Source: Natrinema marinum (lineage in GTDB: Archaea > Halobacteriota > Halobacteria > Halobacteriales > Natrialbaceae). From it: a stretch of DNA of 64,000 nt. This document shows, in pieces, positions 7,874 to 17,808 of the stretch; within the stretch, counting starts at the first letter, position 1; each line of letters starts with the position of its first letter. The translations under genes were made by a program, and so were the position numbers. The stretch lies in the NCBI RefSeq assembly GCF_024296685.1, contig NZ_CP100763.1:1302001-1366000 (forward strand), in the 5' to 3' direction. Below the pieces are notes generated by a model, which saw nothing but the letters and a program-made list of their open reading frames with translations, was not told the DNA's origin and ran no database searches.

Positions 7874-8554
7874 ATGATGCTGAGCGACGTGATGGAAGAC
7901 TACCTCAAAGCCATCTACCAGCTCCAGCGCGAGACCGACGATCGGATCAAGACCTCCGAGATCGCCGACGAGCTGGACGTCACGTCGCCGACGGTCACCA
8001 GCATGCTCGACAAGCTCGAGGAGCGGGAACTCGTCGACCGCGAGAAGTATCGCGGGGTGACCCTGACCGACGAGGGCGAGACCGTCGCCCTCGAGATCGT
8101 CCGCCACCACCGGCTGCTCGAGGCCTACCTCACCGAACACTTAGATTACGACTGGTCGGAGGTTCACGCCGAGGCCGACCGGCTCGAACATCACATCAGC
8201 GAGAACTTCGAGGCCCGCGTCGCCGACGCCCTCGGCGAGCCGACGGTCGATCCCCACGGCTCGCCGATCCCCAGCGCCGACCTCGAGCCGCCGGAGCGCC
8301 CCGACGGCGAGGCCATCACCGAGTTCGAGGAAGGAACCGTCGTCACCGTCGCGGAGGTCGCCGACCGCGATCCCGAAGTGCTGTCGTATCTATCGGAGCA
8401 CGGCGTCGAACCCGGCGTCGAACTCGAGATCCTCGAGATCGCCCCCTTCGGCATGGTGACGGCGCGCTCGAACGAAGCCGACGAGCCGGTGTCGCTTCCC
8501 GAATCCGTCGCCCACCACGTTCGGGTCGCACGGCCCGCAGAAGCGAAATCGTAA
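7874..8554 (+). CDS. sirR: DtxR/MntR-family metal-dependent transcriptional regulator with FeoA-like domain
   Basis: A 226-residue regulator. Residues 1-65 are the winged helix (MEDYLKAIYQLQ...IADELDVTSPTVTSMLDKLEERELVDREKYRGVTLTDEG). Residues 70-135 are the metal-binding/dimerization domain with the family ligands (RHHRLLEAYL, EADRLEHHIS, DPHGSPIP). The C-terminal portion from about residue 155 (GTVVTVAEVADRDPEVLSYL...GVEPGVELEILEIAPFGMV) is a FeoA/SH3-like domain. Such proteins repress iron or manganese uptake genes when metal is bound. The frame starts MMLSDVMED, so the start may be the first or second Met. A palindrome on its own promoter suggests autoregulation. Confidence 0.9.
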   Translation: MMLSDVMEDYLKAIYQLQRETDDRIKTSEIADELDVTSPTVTSMLDKLEERELVDREKYRGVTLTDEGETVALEIVRHHRLLEAYLTEHLDYDWSEVHAEADRLEHHISENFEARVADALGEPTVDPHGSPIPSADLEPPERPDGEAITEFEEGTVVTVAEVADRDPEVLSYLSEHGVEPGVELEILEIAPFGMVTARSNEADEPVSLPESVAHHVRVARPAEAKS

Positions 8555-8729
8555 TCGAAATCGGCACACGGGCCCGTACGAGTGGACGGATCGCGCGGTA
8601 AACGGACGCTCCGCTCTCCGCGACAGAACGTCACAAAGCGCCGACTCACACCCGGCTCGAGCGACACATTCCCGGCAGAACGTCCGCTCACCCGCCGGGT
8701 TTAAGGAACGCAACTACGAATATATCCCT

Positions 8730-9263
8730 ATGTCATCCATCGAACTCACCCCCAGCCAGAAGAAGATACTCCGCGCGCTGACGAACCTCCACAAGGAGTC
8801 CGAGGACGCCATCAAAGGGGAGGACATCGCCGATCAGGTCGACCGTAATCCGGGGACGATCCGCAATCAGATGCAGAGTCTCAAAGCGCTCCAACTCGTA
8901 GAAGGGGTACCCGGTCCGAAAGGCGGGTACAAACCCACGGCCTCGGCCTACGAGGCCCTCGAGATCCAGCAGATGGACGAGCCCGCCGCGGTTCCCATGC
9001 AACACGAGGGCGAACCCGTCGACGACACCATCATCGAGGAGATCGACCTCTCGAGCGTCCACCACCCCGAACTCTGCCGCGCGGAGATCCACATTCAGGG
9101 GGCCCTCGGCGACATCCACGAGAACGACGCCGTCACCGTCGGCCCGACGCCGCTTTCGAAGCTCGTCATCGAAGGCACCGTCGACGGCAAAGACGATACG
9201 AACAACATCCTCATCCTGCGAATCGACGACATGATCGCACCGGCGGAAGAACCGGCACACTGA
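8730..9263 (+). CDS. HTH transcriptional regulator (Rrf2-like/TrmB-like winged helix)
   Basis: A 177-residue protein. Residues 5-70 form a winged helix (LTPSQKKILRALTNLHKESEDAIKGEDIADQVDRNPGTIRNQMQSLKALQLVEGVPGPKGGYKPT) in which PGPKGGY is the wing, reminiscent of Rrf2/DUF293 regulators. The C-terminal part (ELCRAEIHIQGALGDIHENDAVTVGPTPLSKLVIEGTVDGKDDTNNILIL) is a compact beta-rich domain of unknown ligand. A TTTAAGG element at 8700-8706 is 24-30 bases from the ATG, consistent with a leaderless transcript. The regulated genes cannot be identified from the context. Confidence 0.78.
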   Translation: MSSIELTPSQKKILRALTNLHKESEDAIKGEDIADQVDRNPGTIRNQMQSLKALQLVEGVPGPKGGYKPTASAYEALEIQQMDEPAAVPMQHEGEPVDDTIIEEIDLSSVHHPELCRAEIHIQGALGDIHENDAVTVGPTPLSKLVIEGTVDGKDDTNNILILRIDDMIAPAEEPAH

Positions 9264-9373
9264 CCGCGTCGCTCGCTCGTCTCTCGTCTTTCGACTCGCC
9301 GTTCTCGCTCTCGGCCGCGAAAAATCACTCGAGAGAGATGTCGCCGCTCGGCCGTCGAGTAGTCGCGACGACG

Positions 9374-11857
9374 CTACTCGGCCGTGTCGTCGTCGGCCGC
9401 GTCGGCCGCCGTCGCGGGAATCACGTCGACGCTCGCGACCGCGTCGTCCGCCTCGACCTCCATCACGATGACGCCCATCGTGTTTCGACCGACGGTCGAG
9501 ATCTCGTCTACTCGCGTGCGAACGATCTGGCCGCGCTCGCTCATCAACACGAGCTGGTCGTCCGCCGCGACCGCCTTGACGGCAGTGACGGGGCCGTTTC
9601 GCTCGCCAGTTTTGATGTCGATCAACCCTTTGCCGTACCGGGACTGCGTGCGGTACTCAGAGAGTAGCGTCCGCTTTCCGTAGCCGTTTTCGGTGACAGT
9701 CAGGAGCGCGCGCTCGTCGGCCTCGTCGGTCGCGACCAGTCCGGCGACCGCGTCGCCGTCCTGAAGCTTGATGCCGTTGACGCCGCGTGCGTTCCGCCCC
9801 ATCGCGCGGACCTCGTCTTCGTCGAAGCGGATCGTCATCCCGCCCTCGGTCGCGACGACGAGGTCCTGCGAGCCGTCGGTGACCTCCACGTCGACCAGTT
9901 CGTCCCCCTCCTCGAGATCGGCGGCGATGATCCCGGTCGAGAGGATGTTGTCGAACTCCTCGCCGGCGGTTCGCTTGACGTAGCCGTGACGAGTGGCCAT
10001 CGTCACGAACTCATCGTCGCCGAAGGCGTCGGTGTCGACGATGGCCGTGATGTCCTCGCCGGGCTCGAGATCGAGGATGTTGACCGCGGACTTCCCGCGG
10101 GCGGTCCGGCCCATCTCGGGGATCTCGTAGGTCTTGAGGCGGTAGACCTCACCCTGATTGGTGAAACAGAGCAGGTAGTCGTGGGTGTTGGCCCGGAACA
10201 CCGTCGCGACGCGGTCGTCCTCCTTGACGTCCGCGCCGATGATGCCTTTGCCGCCGCGACCCTGGGGGTCGAACGCGTCGATCGGCATCCGCTTGACGTA
10301 GTCGTCCTCGGTCATGACGACGAAGACCTCCTCCTCGGGGATGAGATCCTCGTGGGTGACCGTCCCCTGATCCTCGACGATCGAGGTCCGTCGCTCGTCG
10401 TCGTACTCGGCTTTGATCTCGCGGAGTTCCTCCTTGATGACCGCGAGCAGTTCCGACTCGCTCTCTAAGATCTCGGTGAGTCGTTCGATCTCGGCCTGGA
10501 CCTCCTCGTACTCGTCTTCGATCTCGGCTGCCTCCATCGAGGTGAGGCTGCCCAGTTGCATCCGGACGATGTGGGTGGCCTGATCCTCCGAGAAATCGTA
10601 GGACTCCTGCAGCGCGGCTTTCGCGGCCGACCGATCCTCGCTGTTGCGGATCAACTCGACGACGTGCTCGGCGTTCTCGACGGCCGTCAGTCGACCCTCG
10701 AGGATGTGTGCTCGGTCCTCGGCCTCGGCGAGGTCGTACTCGCTGCGCCGCCGGACGACCTCGCGTCGGTGGGCGACGTACTCCTCTAAGGTCTCTCTGA
10801 GCGAGAGCACCTGGGGCTGGCCGTCGACCAGCGCGAGGTTGATGACGCCGAACGTTCGCTCGAGATGGTTCTCGAGCAGCTTGTTCTTGACGACCTCGAC
10901 GTTCGCGCCGCGTTTGAGTTCGACGACGATGCGGACGCCGTCGCGGTCGGACTCGTCGCGCAGATCGGAGATCCCCTCGATCTCGCCCTCGTTGACGTCG
11001 TCGGCGATGCGTTCGACGAGGCGGGCCTTGTTGGCCTGATAGGGAAGTTCGGTGACGACGATCCGCTCGCGACCGTTCTTCCACTCCTCGACCTCGAACT
11101 CGGCCCGGACGCGAATGCGGCCGCGGCCGGTCTTGTACGCCGAGTAGATGGCGTCGCGACCGACGATGTTCGCGCCGGTCGGGAAGTCCGGTCCCTTGAC
11201 GTGGTCCATCAGGTCCTCGACGGTCGCCTCGGGGTTGTCGATCAACTCGATCGTCGCGTCGATCACCTCGCCGAGATTGTGCGGCGGGATGTTCGTCGAC
11301 ATCCCGACCGCGATCCCCGAAGAGCCGTTGACGAGGAGGTTGGGAAACGCCGCCGGCAGCACGTCCGGTTCCTGCAGACGGTCGTCGTAGTTCGAGGAGA
11401 AGTCGACGGTGTCCTTCTCGATGTCCTCGAGTAACTCCTCGGCGACGGGGGCCATCCGCGCCTCCGTGTACCGGGGCGCGGCGGCCGGGTCGCCGTCCAT
11501 CGAGCCGAAGTTCCCCTGCCCGTCGACCAGCGGATAGCGCATCGAGAAGTCCTGAGCCATCCGGACCAGGGTATCGTAGATTGCGCTGTCGCCGTGGGGG
11601 TGGTAGTCACCCATCGTCTCCCCGACGATCGAGGAGGACTTGCGGTGGCTGCTCCCGGAGGAGACGCCCATTTCGTGCATCGCATAGAGGATGCGCCGGT
11701 GGACGGGCTTGAGCCCGTCCCGGACGTCCGGTAGTGCGCGACCGGCGATGACGCTCATCGCGTAGTCGATGTAACTCTGCTCCATCTCGTCTTCGATACG
11801 GACGTTTTCGACCGCTCTGGCCTCTACGTCCGTCGGATCGGGTACGTCTGAACTCAT
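9374..11857 (-). CDS. gyrA: DNA gyrase subunit A
   Basis: An 827-residue gyrase A subunit that cleaves and religates DNA for ATP-driven negative supercoiling with GyrB. The catalytic Tyr is Y130 in [10 protein letters not shown]. The quinolone-pocket loop [13 protein letters not shown] is intact, with Ser at 91. Residues 440-500 form the coiled arm, and the C-terminal beta-pinwheel starts near 510. The GyrA box reads QGRGGKG (532-538) instead of the bacterial consensus QRRGGKG. An acidic tail ends AADDDTAE. Its start is 13 bases after the gyrB stop, so the two are one operon. Confidence 0.97.
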   Translation of the reverse strand: MSSDVPDPTDVEARAVENVRIEDEMEQSYIDYAMSVIAGRALPDVRDGLKPVHRRILYAMHEMGVSSGSSHRKSSSIVGETMGDYHPHGDSAIYDTLVRMAQDFSMRYPLVDGQGNFGSMDGDPAAAPRYTEARMAPVAEELLEDIEKDTVDFSSNYDDRLQEPDVLPAAFPNLLVNGSSGIAVGMSTNIPPHNLGEVIDATIELIDNPEATVEDLMDHVKGPDFPTGANIVGRDAIYSAYKTGRGRIRVRAEFEVEEWKNGRERIVVTELPYQANKARLVERIADDVNEGEIEGISDLRDESDRDGVRIVVELKRGANVEVVKNKLLENHLERTFGVINLALVDGQPQVLSLRETLEEYVAHRREVVRRRSEYDLAEAEDRAHILEGRLTAVENAEHVVELIRNSEDRSAAKAALQESYDFSEDQATHIVRMQLGSLTSMEAAEIEDEYEEVQAEIERLTEILESESELLAVIKEELREIKAEYDDERRTSIVEDQGTVTHEDLIPEEEVFVVMTEDDYVKRMPIDAFDPQGRGGKGIIGADVKEDDRVATVFRANTHDYLLCFTNQGEVYRLKTYEIPEMGRTARGKSAVNILDLEPGEDITAIVDTDAFGDDEFVTMATRHGYVKRTAGEEFDNILSTGIIAADLEEGDELVDVEVTDGSQDLVVATEGGMTIRFDEDEVRAMGRNARGVNGIKLQDGDAVAGLVATDEADERALLTVTENGYGKRTLLSEYRTQSRYGKGLIDIKTGERNGPVTAVKAVAADDQLVLMSERGQIVRTRVDEISTVGRNTMGVIVMEVEADDAVASVDVIPATAADAADDDTAE

Positions 11858-11870
11858 GTGGCGATAAACT

Positions 11871-13805
11871 CTATATGTCGATCCACTCTGCTTCCGGCGC
11901 GTGGTCCTTGATGAACTGCTTGCGGGGTTCGACGGCGTCGCCCATCAGGACGGAGAACATCTTGTCCGCCGCGGCCGCATCCTCGATCGTGATCTGTTTG
12001 AGGATGCGGTTGTCGGGGTTCATCGTCGTCTCCCAGAGCTGTTCGGGGTTCATCTCGCCCAAGCCTTTGAACCGCTGGACCTGCGAGGGGTTGCCGTCGC
12101 ACTTCTCGGCGACGATCTCGTCGCGTTCGGCGTCGGTCATTGCGTCGTAGGTCTCGCCGCGATAGCGGATGCGATAGAGCGGCGGCTGGGTCGCGTAGAC
12201 GTAGCCCCCCTCGAGCAGCGGGCGCATGTGCCGATAGAAGAACGTCAACATGAGGGTACGGATGTGCGCGCCGTCGACGTCGGCGTCGGTCGCCATGATG
12301 ATCTTCTTGTAGCGAACGTCTTCGACGTCGAACTCGTCGCCGATCCCCGCGCCGATGGCGGTGATCATGTTCCGGATCTCGTCGTTCTCGAGGATGCGAT
12401 CGAGGCGGTGTTTCTCGACGTTCAGGATCTTCCCCTTGATCGGGAGGACGGCCTGGAATTCGGGGTTGCGTGCCTGTTTGGCGCTCCCGCCCGCGGAGTC
12501 ACCCTCCGCGATGAACAGCTCTGCCTCCTCGGGGTCTTTGGTCTGACAGTCGGCGAGTTTGCCCGGCAGGGAGGTCGACTCGAGGGCGGACTTTCGACGC
12601 GTGAGTTCCTCGGCCTTCTGGGCGGCCATGCGGGCCTTGGCGGCCTCGACGGCTTTCATCACGATCGCCTGCGCGGTGTCGGGATGTTCCTCGAAGTACG
12701 TGCCGAGCCCCTCGTGCATGGCGCTCTCGACGATTCCCCGGACTTCGCTGTTGCCGAGTTTCGTCTTTGTCTGGCCCTCGAACTGCGGATCGGGGTGTTT
12801 GACCGAGATGACCGCCGTCAGCCCCTCGCGGATGTCCTCTCCTTTGAGGTTGTCCTCGAGGTCCGAGAGCAGGTCGTTCTCGTTCGCGTAATCGTTGACA
12901 CAGCGGGTCAGCGCGGTCTTGAACCCGGTGAGGTGGGTGCCGCCCTCGCGGGTGTTGATGTTGTTCGCGAAGGCGTGGATCGACCCCTGGAGTTCCTCGG
13001 TGGCCTGCATCGCCACCTCGACCTGGATGTTCTGGTCTTCGTCTTCGAAATAGATGACCTCCTCGTGCATCGCCGAGCGCGTCTCGTTTAGATACTCGAC
13101 GAACTCGCGGATGCCGCCCTGATACTCGTAGGTGTCGGTGACCGGACCGTCTCCGTCGCCCGCCTCCTGGCGCTCGTCGCGAAGCGTGATGCGGACGCCG
13201 GAGTTGAGGAAGGCCAGTTCGCGAAGCCGGTTCGACAGCGTCGAGAAGGCGAACTCGTCGGTCTCGAAGATGTCGGTGTCGGGCCAGAACTGGATCTCGG
13301 TGCCCGTCTCCTCGTCGGGTTCCATATCGCGGACCCGCTCCATGTCGCCGACGGGTTCGCCCGCTTCGAAGGCGTGGCGAAAGACGCCACCGTCGCGTTT
13401 GACCTCCGCCTCGAGTCGCATGGAGAGCGCGTTGACGACCGAGACGCCGACGCCGTGGAGGCCGCCGGAGACCTGGTACGACTTGTTGTCGAACTTGCCG
13501 CCGGCGTGGAGGACCGTGAGGATGACCTCGAGTGCAGGGCGGTCGTACTCCTCGTGGGTATCGACGGGGATGCCGCGACCGTCGTCCTCGACGGTGATCG
13601 AGCCGTCCTCGTTGATCGAGACGGTGATCTCGTCGCAGTAACCGGCCAGTGCCTCGTCGATCGAGTTGTCCACCACTTCGTAGACCAGATGGTGGAGTCC
13701 TCGAGAATCGGTAGAGCCGATGTACATCGCCGGCCGCTTTCGCACAGCCTCCAGGCCTTCTAAGACCTGAATCTGTCCGGCGCCGTACTCGCTTTCCTGG
13801 GACAT
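11871..13805 (-). CDS. gyrB: DNA gyrase subunit B
   Basis: A 644-residue GHKL-ATPase subunit of gyrase. The start is [30 protein letters not shown]; the upstream in-frame Met would place non-conserved residues first. The ATP site shows [23 protein letters not shown] and [14 protein letters not shown]. The TOPRIM region has [21 protein letters not shown] and [20 protein letters not shown]. The C-terminus ([20 protein letters not shown]) contacts GyrA. Length is normal for a haloarchaeal GyrB without the enterobacterial insertion. It is first in the gyrB-gyrA operon. Confidence 0.97.
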   Translation of the reverse strand: MSQESEYGAGQIQVLEGLEAVRKRPAMYIGSTDSRGLHHLVYEVVDNSIDEALAGYCDEITVSINEDGSITVEDDGRGIPVDTHEEYDRPALEVILTVLHAGGKFDNKSYQVSGGLHGVGVSVVNALSMRLEAEVKRDGGVFRHAFEAGEPVGDMERVRDMEPDEETGTEIQFWPDTDIFETDEFAFSTLSNRLRELAFLNSGVRITLRDERQEAGDGDGPVTDTYEYQGGIREFVEYLNETRSAMHEEVIYFEDEDQNIQVEVAMQATEELQGSIHAFANNINTREGGTHLTGFKTALTRCVNDYANENDLLSDLEDNLKGEDIREGLTAVISVKHPDPQFEGQTKTKLGNSEVRGIVESAMHEGLGTYFEEHPDTAQAIVMKAVEAAKARMAAQKAEELTRRKSALESTSLPGKLADCQTKDPEEAELFIAEGDSAGGSAKQARNPEFQAVLPIKGKILNVEKHRLDRILENDEIRNMITAIGAGIGDEFDVEDVRYKKIIMATDADVDGAHIRTLMLTFFYRHMRPLLEGGYVYATQPPLYRIRYRGETYDAMTDAERDEIVAEKCDGNPSQVQRFKGLGEMNPEQLWETTMNPDNRILKQITIEDAAAADKMFSVLMGDAVEPRKQFIKDHAPEAEWIDI

Positions 13806-13835
13806 GTAAAACCTGCTTTCGGATAGCAGTCCGCC

Positions 13836-13845
13836 CCTAATAAAA
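13836..13845 (-). promoter_or_regulatory. TATA element of the gyrBA operon
   Basis: On the minus strand the sequence reads ttttattagg about 31-40 bases upstream of the gyrB ATG. This fits an archaeal TATA box and a short or absent leader. Confidence 0.5.
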
Positions 13846-13916
13846 GTCACGTGTACGCGCGCGAGCGCGAACCGAAACCATCCGTTTCCGTCTCGAGAGC
13901 GAAGTCGGTGTCGGGC

Positions 13917-14633
13917 CTACAGCAGTTCGTCGAACGACTCGTGGCCCTGAATATCGACGCCCTCGTCGGTGACCTCGGCGAGAAAGACGCCATTACCGGA
14001 GCCGGTGTCGCGCTCGACGGCGCTCTTGACGGCGCGGGCCGCTGCCGATCGTGCGTCCGCGAGCGAAAGGTCGTCTTCGTACTCGTTCTCGAGGACGCCG
14101 TAGGCCAACTGCATCCCGGAGCCGGTGACGGTGTAGTCGTCACCCATGACGCCGCCGGCGGGGTCGATGCTGTAGACGTGGCTGCCCTCGGCGTCGACGC
14201 CGCCCAGAATCGGGTTGATCGCACGGAACGGGCCGCCGCGAGCGAAGTTACCCGCGAGCGTCGCGAGCGCGTCGATGCTCATGGTCTCGCCGCGGCGAGA
14301 CTCGTAGAGGTTGGCCTCGGCGCGCAGCGTCTGGATGAACGACTGAGCGCCGCCGACGCTGCCCACGAGCGTTAACGCGGCGGTCGGGTGGATCTGTTCG
14401 ACCTTCTGGACGTTCTTGTTCGAGACGAATCGGCCGCCGAGGCTGGCGCGCATGTCCGTCGCGATGATCACGCCCTCGTCGGTCGTGATACCGACGGTGG
14501 TCGTCCCGGTCTTGTTCACGGTGTCGCCACCCTCGCCGGCGTTCGGGCTGCCGTCGGGAAGCGAACCCAACTCGGGCTCGTACGGCGACGGGTCGCCGGT
14601 ACCCCGCGGGGTCTGCGCGTTCCAGTTACTCAT
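13917..14633 (-). CDS. psmB: Proteasome subunit beta
   Basis: A 238-residue catalytic subunit of the 20S proteasome. Residues 1-43 are a propeptide ending VNKTG, and autocleavage would expose Thr44 of TTTVGITT as the N-terminal nucleophile. The conserved Asp (ATDMRAS, residue 60) and the Lys of VQK follow, and SVGGAQSFIQTLRAEANLYE matches haloarchaeal beta subunits. The ATG overlaps the psmA stop by eight bases (ATGAGTAA), so the two are translationally coupled. The subunit assembles into the inner heptameric rings that degrade proteins delivered by PAN/Cdc48 ATPases. Confidence 0.96.
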   Translation of the reverse strand: MSNWNAQTPRGTGDPSPYEPELGSLPDGSPNAGEGGDTVNKTGTTTVGITTDEGVIIATDMRASLGGRFVSNKNVQKVEQIHPTAALTLVGSVGGAQSFIQTLRAEANLYESRRGETMSIDALATLAGNFARGGPFRAINPILGGVDAEGSHVYSIDPAGGVMGDDYTVTGSGMQLAYGVLENEYEDDLSLADARSAAARAVKSAVERDTGSGNGVFLAEVTDEGVDIQGHESFDELL

Positions 14634-15366
14634 CGCTCTCCTCCGTGTCGATTTCGGCGATGATCGACTCGAGGCGATCCTCCTCGACCGAGCGGAACGA
14701 CTCGTCGTCGGTCGTGACCGTCGCGACGTCGACATCCGCGGCGTCGACGACGCCGTCCTCGGGCTCGCTGAGCGCGCGGACGGCGAGTTCGATCCCGCCG
14801 TCGATATCGAGGTCCTCGCGGTAGTGTTCCTCGAGGTAGCCCTGGATGGTATCGCGGTCGCCGCCGACGGCGGCCGCCTGCCACTCGTAGTCCGTCCCGG
14901 AGGGGTCGGTCTCGAAGAGGCGGGGCTCGCCGTCCTCGACGCCGCCGACGAGCAGGGCGACGCCGAACGGGCGCGCGCCGCCAGTTTGGGTGTACTCCTG
15001 AATGTGATCGGTGACCGCACGCGTCAGCGTCTCGACGCCGATATCCTGCCCGTAGCGGAGCTGCTCGCCCTGTGCGCGACGGCGGGCGAGGTCGATCAGC
15101 TGGCGCGCGTCGGCGACGTGGCCCGCGCTGGCGATCCCGACGTGATCGTCGGCCTTGTGAATCTTCTCGACGCTCGAGCGCTCCATGAGCGGCGAACTCA
15201 CCTGCCGGTTCGCCGCGAGGACGACGCCGTCGGGCGTCCGGAGACCGACGCTTGCGGTCCCGCGCTTGACGGCCTCGCGGGCGTACTCGACCTGGTAGAG
15301 GCGTCCGTCGGGGGAGAAGATGGTGATCCCCCGGTCGTAGGCCTGCTGCTGGGATTGTCCTTGCAT
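14626..15366 (-). CDS. psmA: Proteasome subunit alpha
   Basis: A 246-residue alpha subunit of the 20S proteasome. The N-terminal gate and signature are clear: QQQAYDRGITIFSPDGRLYQVEYAREAVKRG. YDRGITIFSPDG and YQVEYA define the alpha family, and there is no catalytic Thr or propeptide. The C-terminal tail is acidic (DTEESDE). It is the first gene of the psmA-psmB operon, with an eight-base overlap into psmB. The Met at 15366 (MQGQSQQQAYDRG) was taken because it sits 31-36 bases from a strong TATA element. Confidence 0.96.
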   Translation of the reverse strand: MQGQSQQQAYDRGITIFSPDGRLYQVEYAREAVKRGTASVGLRTPDGVVLAANRQVSSPLMERSSVEKIHKADDHVGIASAGHVADARQLIDLARRRAQGEQLRYGQDIGVETLTRAVTDHIQEYTQTGGARPFGVALLVGGVEDGEPRLFETDPSGTDYEWQAAAVGGDRDTIQGYLEEHYREDLDIDGGIELAVRALSEPEDGVVDAADVDVATVTTDDESFRSVEEDRLESIIAEIDTEESDE

Positions 15367-15390
15367 TTGATCTTCACCTGTGGTAAGGGA

Positions 15391-15403
15391 TAGAAATATA
15401 TAG
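15391..15403 (-). promoter_or_regulatory. TATA element of psmA-psmB
   Basis: The minus strand reads ctatatatttcta, among the strongest TATA-like elements in the window. It is about 31 bases upstream of the psmA start codon. Confidence 0.65.
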
Positions 15404-15478
15404 GCCTTCTTCTGAAGGCAACGTCGTCTGGCTGTCGCGGTCGGGCTCGCAGGCGACCGATTCGAGAGGCCCGACTCA

Positions 15479-15691
15479 GTGCGAGCGAGCACCCAACGCG
15501 TCCCGCGGCGACCGCGGACGTGCTGGCCGAGGTCGTCGAAGCTCGAGCAGCTCCGCGAGGACGACATCCCGACCGTCTTCGGTCGGGAGTTCGCGGAGGC
15601 TCTCTCCCTCTCAGAGCTGACCGACCGCCGGAAGCGCCTGCTCGGCGTCGTCCAGGCCGACGCGTGGGAGTGGCGGCCGCTCGAGGAGTGA
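15479..15691 (+). pseudogene. Possible frameshifted gene remnant between psmA and the flavoprotein gene
   Basis: The 366 bases from 15367 to 15732 hold the psmA promoter and then a coding-like stretch. A frame opening at a GTG (15479) ends IPTVFGREFAEALSLSELTD...RLLGVVQADAWEWRPLEE, which looks protein-like. Its first 20 residues are Arg/Pro-rich and do not. Another frame over 15514-15545 reads ADVLAEVVE, and joining it to LEQLREDD with a one- or two-base shift near 15545 gives a plausible continuous acidic protein. No family was recognised. It may be the degraded end of an old gene, or chance. Confidence 0.3.
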
Positions 15692-15732
15692 GCCGGGCCG
15701 AGGTTCTTTGCGCTCCGTCCCGTCGAACGCCC

Positions 15733-17241
15733 ATGGAGGAGTACGACTTCCTCGTCATCGGCTCCGGGTCCGGGCTCGACGTGGCGAACGCGGCGGCCAC
15801 GCAGGGACTCTCGGTCGCGGTCGTCGAGAAGGGGCGTCTCGGCGGCACCTGCCTCAACCGCGGCTGTATTCCCTCGAAGCAGTTGCTCTATCACGCGCAC
15901 GTGAAGGAAACGATCGATCAGGCCGGCGAGTTTCACATCGACGCGACGGTGAACGACGTGGCCTTTGCCGACATCGTCCGCGAGGTCACCGAGGACGTCC
16001 ACGGCAGTTCGGACTCGATCCAGCGCGGCCTCCACGCGTCGGACGCGATAGACCTGTACGACGCTGAGGCCCGATTCGTCGACGACCGGACGATCGAGCT
16101 CGCCGGAGGGAGAGCCGACGCCGAGCGCCTCCGCGCGGAGACCGTCCTCGTCGCGGCCGGAACGCGTCCGGCGGTTCCGACGATCGACGGCCTCGGAGAC
16201 ATCGAGTACCTCACCAGCACGGAGGCACTGCAACTCGAGACCCGACCGGACCACCTCGTCATCGTCGGCGGCGGCTACATCGCGGCCGAACTGGCGCAGT
16301 TCTTCGGCGCGTTCGGCAGCGAGATCTCGATCGTCGGCCGGCGGCCCCGGTTACTCCCCGACGCCGACGAGGAGGTCGCCGCCGAGTTCACCGAGCGGTA
16401 CGCCGACCGGTACGACGTGTACACCGGCTACGAGGCCGCCAGCGTCTCGGCGACCGACGGCTCGATCTCCGTCGAAGCGCACCCCTTCACGTACGAGGAC
16501 GAAAGCGATTCGGGGGTGGGCGTCGGTGAGACGAGCGCGGACGAGGAGCCCGTGACCGTCACCGGCGACGAACTGCTCGTCGCGGCCGGCCGCGTTCCGA
16601 ACACCGACACGCTGAACGTCGACGCCGCGGGCATCGACACGGACGAGGACGGCTTCGTCGACACCGACGAGTACCTGCGGACGACCGCCGAGGGCGTCTG
16701 GGCGCTCGGCGACATCGTCGGCGAGTACCTGCTGAAACACAACGCCAACCACGAGGCACGAACCGTCGCGCGGAACCTGTTCGGCGAGGACCTCGAGCCG
16801 GTCGACTACTCCGCGATGCCATTCGCCGTCTTCGGCTCGCCGGAGGTCGCCGGCGTCGGACTGACCGAAGGGGAGTTGCGCGCGACCGACCGCGAGTACG
16901 CCACGCGCACCTACCGGTACGAGGAGACGGCCCGCGGGAGCGCGATGCACGCCGAAGGGGTCGTCAAGCCGCTCATCTCCCTCGAGGGGGAGATCCTCGG
17001 CTGTCACATCGTCGGTCCCGAGGCCTCGAACCTGATCCAGGAGGTCGTCGTCGCGATGACGGCCGGCTCCGGGACGGTCCACGACATCCGCGAGTCGGTC
17101 CACATCCACCCCGCGCTCTCGGAGGTCGTCCAGCGCGCGTTCTCCGGGCAGTTCACGCGCGGCGGTGGTCACGAGCACGGGCACGGTCATGGGCACGAGC
17201 ACGATCACAGCCACGGCGGCGGTCGTGACCACGATCACTGA
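15733..17241 (+). CDS. Dihydrolipoamide dehydrogenase-like flavoprotein with a His-rich tail
   Basis: A 502-residue FAD-dependent disulfide reductase of the lipoamide dehydrogenase/mercuric reductase family. It has the FAD motif FLVIGSGSGLDVANAA, the redox-active CxxxxC (GGTCLNRGCIPSK), a second Rossmann motif LVIVGGGYIAAELAQFF and the dimer-interface ending VHIHPALSEVVQRAF with its catalytic His. After the family domain ends (near residue 475) there is a tail of alternating His, Gly, Glu and Asp (HEHGHGHGHEHDHSHGG and more). Such tails bind nickel, zinc or copper in other proteins, and none is typical of this family. The gene is not beside a 2-oxoacid dehydrogenase complex. It may be a metal-linked or stand-alone reductase. 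Confidence 0.88.
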   Translation: MEEYDFLVIGSGSGLDVANAAATQGLSVAVVEKGRLGGTCLNRGCIPSKQLLYHAHVKETIDQAGEFHIDATVNDVAFADIVREVTEDVHGSSDSIQRGLHASDAIDLYDAEARFVDDRTIELAGGRADAERLRAETVLVAAGTRPAVPTIDGLGDIEYLTSTEALQLETRPDHLVIVGGGYIAAELAQFFGAFGSEISIVGRRPRLLPDADEEVAAEFTERYADRYDVYTGYEAASVSATDGSISVEAHPFTYEDESDSGVGVGETSADEEPVTVTGDELLVAAGRVPNTDTLNVDAAGIDTDEDGFVDTDEYLRTTAEGVWALGDIVGEYLLKHNANHEARTVARNLFGEDLEPVDYSAMPFAVFGSPEVAGVGLTEGELRATDREYATRTYRYEETARGSAMHAEGVVKPLISLEGEILGCHIVGPEASNLIQEVVVAMTAGSGTVHDIRESVHIHPALSEVVQRAFSGQFTRGGGHEHGHGHGHEHDHSHGGGRDHDH

Positions 17242-17343
17242 TCGTCGCACCGTCTCGCCGATCACTCCCCGACCGCCGACTCTGCACGTGCGACACACGA
17301 CCGGCGTCACCTCTTGTGATCCCGTCTCTCAGTGTCGTCCGTA

Positions 17344-17700
17344 ATGGTAAACGCAGCAGTCGTCATTCTGGCAGGCACCGAGTCACACAGCGATCTCGGC
17401 CGACTCGTCAACGGCCTCGAGGCGGCAAAGGAGTTCGACGAGAACCCCGACGACGATCTCGAGTTGATCTTCGACGGAGCCGGGACACAGTGGGTCCCGG
17501 AACTCGAGGACGAAGACCACGACTACCACGACCTCTATCAGTCGCTCCGCGACGAGGCGGCCGTCTGTGACTACTGTTCGAACGCCTTCGGCGTCAGCGA
17601 CGCGGTCGACGACACCGACGTCGTCGCCGTCGACGAGAACGAAGGACATCCGAGCATCCGCTCGTTAGTTGACGACGGCTACGAGATTATCACGTTCTGA
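17344..17700 (+). CDS. DsrE-like small protein with a CxxC motif
   Basis: A 118-residue protein resembling the DsrE/DsrF (sulfur-relay/peroxiredoxin-like) fold. It opens with the strand VNAAVVILAGTE, followed by LGRLVNGLEAAKEFDENPDDDLELIFDGAGTQWVPEL, and has a CDYCSNAFGV cysteine pair near residue 77. The DsrE match rests on the order of strands and the position of the cysteine segment. A second Met four codons earlier (17332) is possible; MVNAAVVIL is preferred because the first strand begins there. The role is likely redox or sulfur handling; its partner is unknown. Confidence 0.75.
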   Translation: MVNAAVVILAGTESHSDLGRLVNGLEAAKEFDENPDDDLELIFDGAGTQWVPELEDEDHDYHDLYQSLRDEAAVCDYCSNAFGVSDAVDDTDVVAVDENEGHPSIRSLVDDGYEIITF

Positions 17701-17776
17701 CGCGTCCGAGCAGGGTGAGATCCCTCGGTACGGCCAGCGATGGCCTCCGCATTCACTTTCACTTCGGTAGCGCACA

Positions 17777-17786
17777 TCTTTTAGCC
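17777..17786 (+). promoter_or_regulatory. TATA element of top6BA
   Basis: The stretch tcttttagcc lies 23-32 bases before the top6B ATG at 17809, the usual position for a leaderless haloarchaeal promoter. Confidence 0.5.
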
Positions 17787-17808
17787 CCGCCGTTAGTACA
17801 GGGAGACG

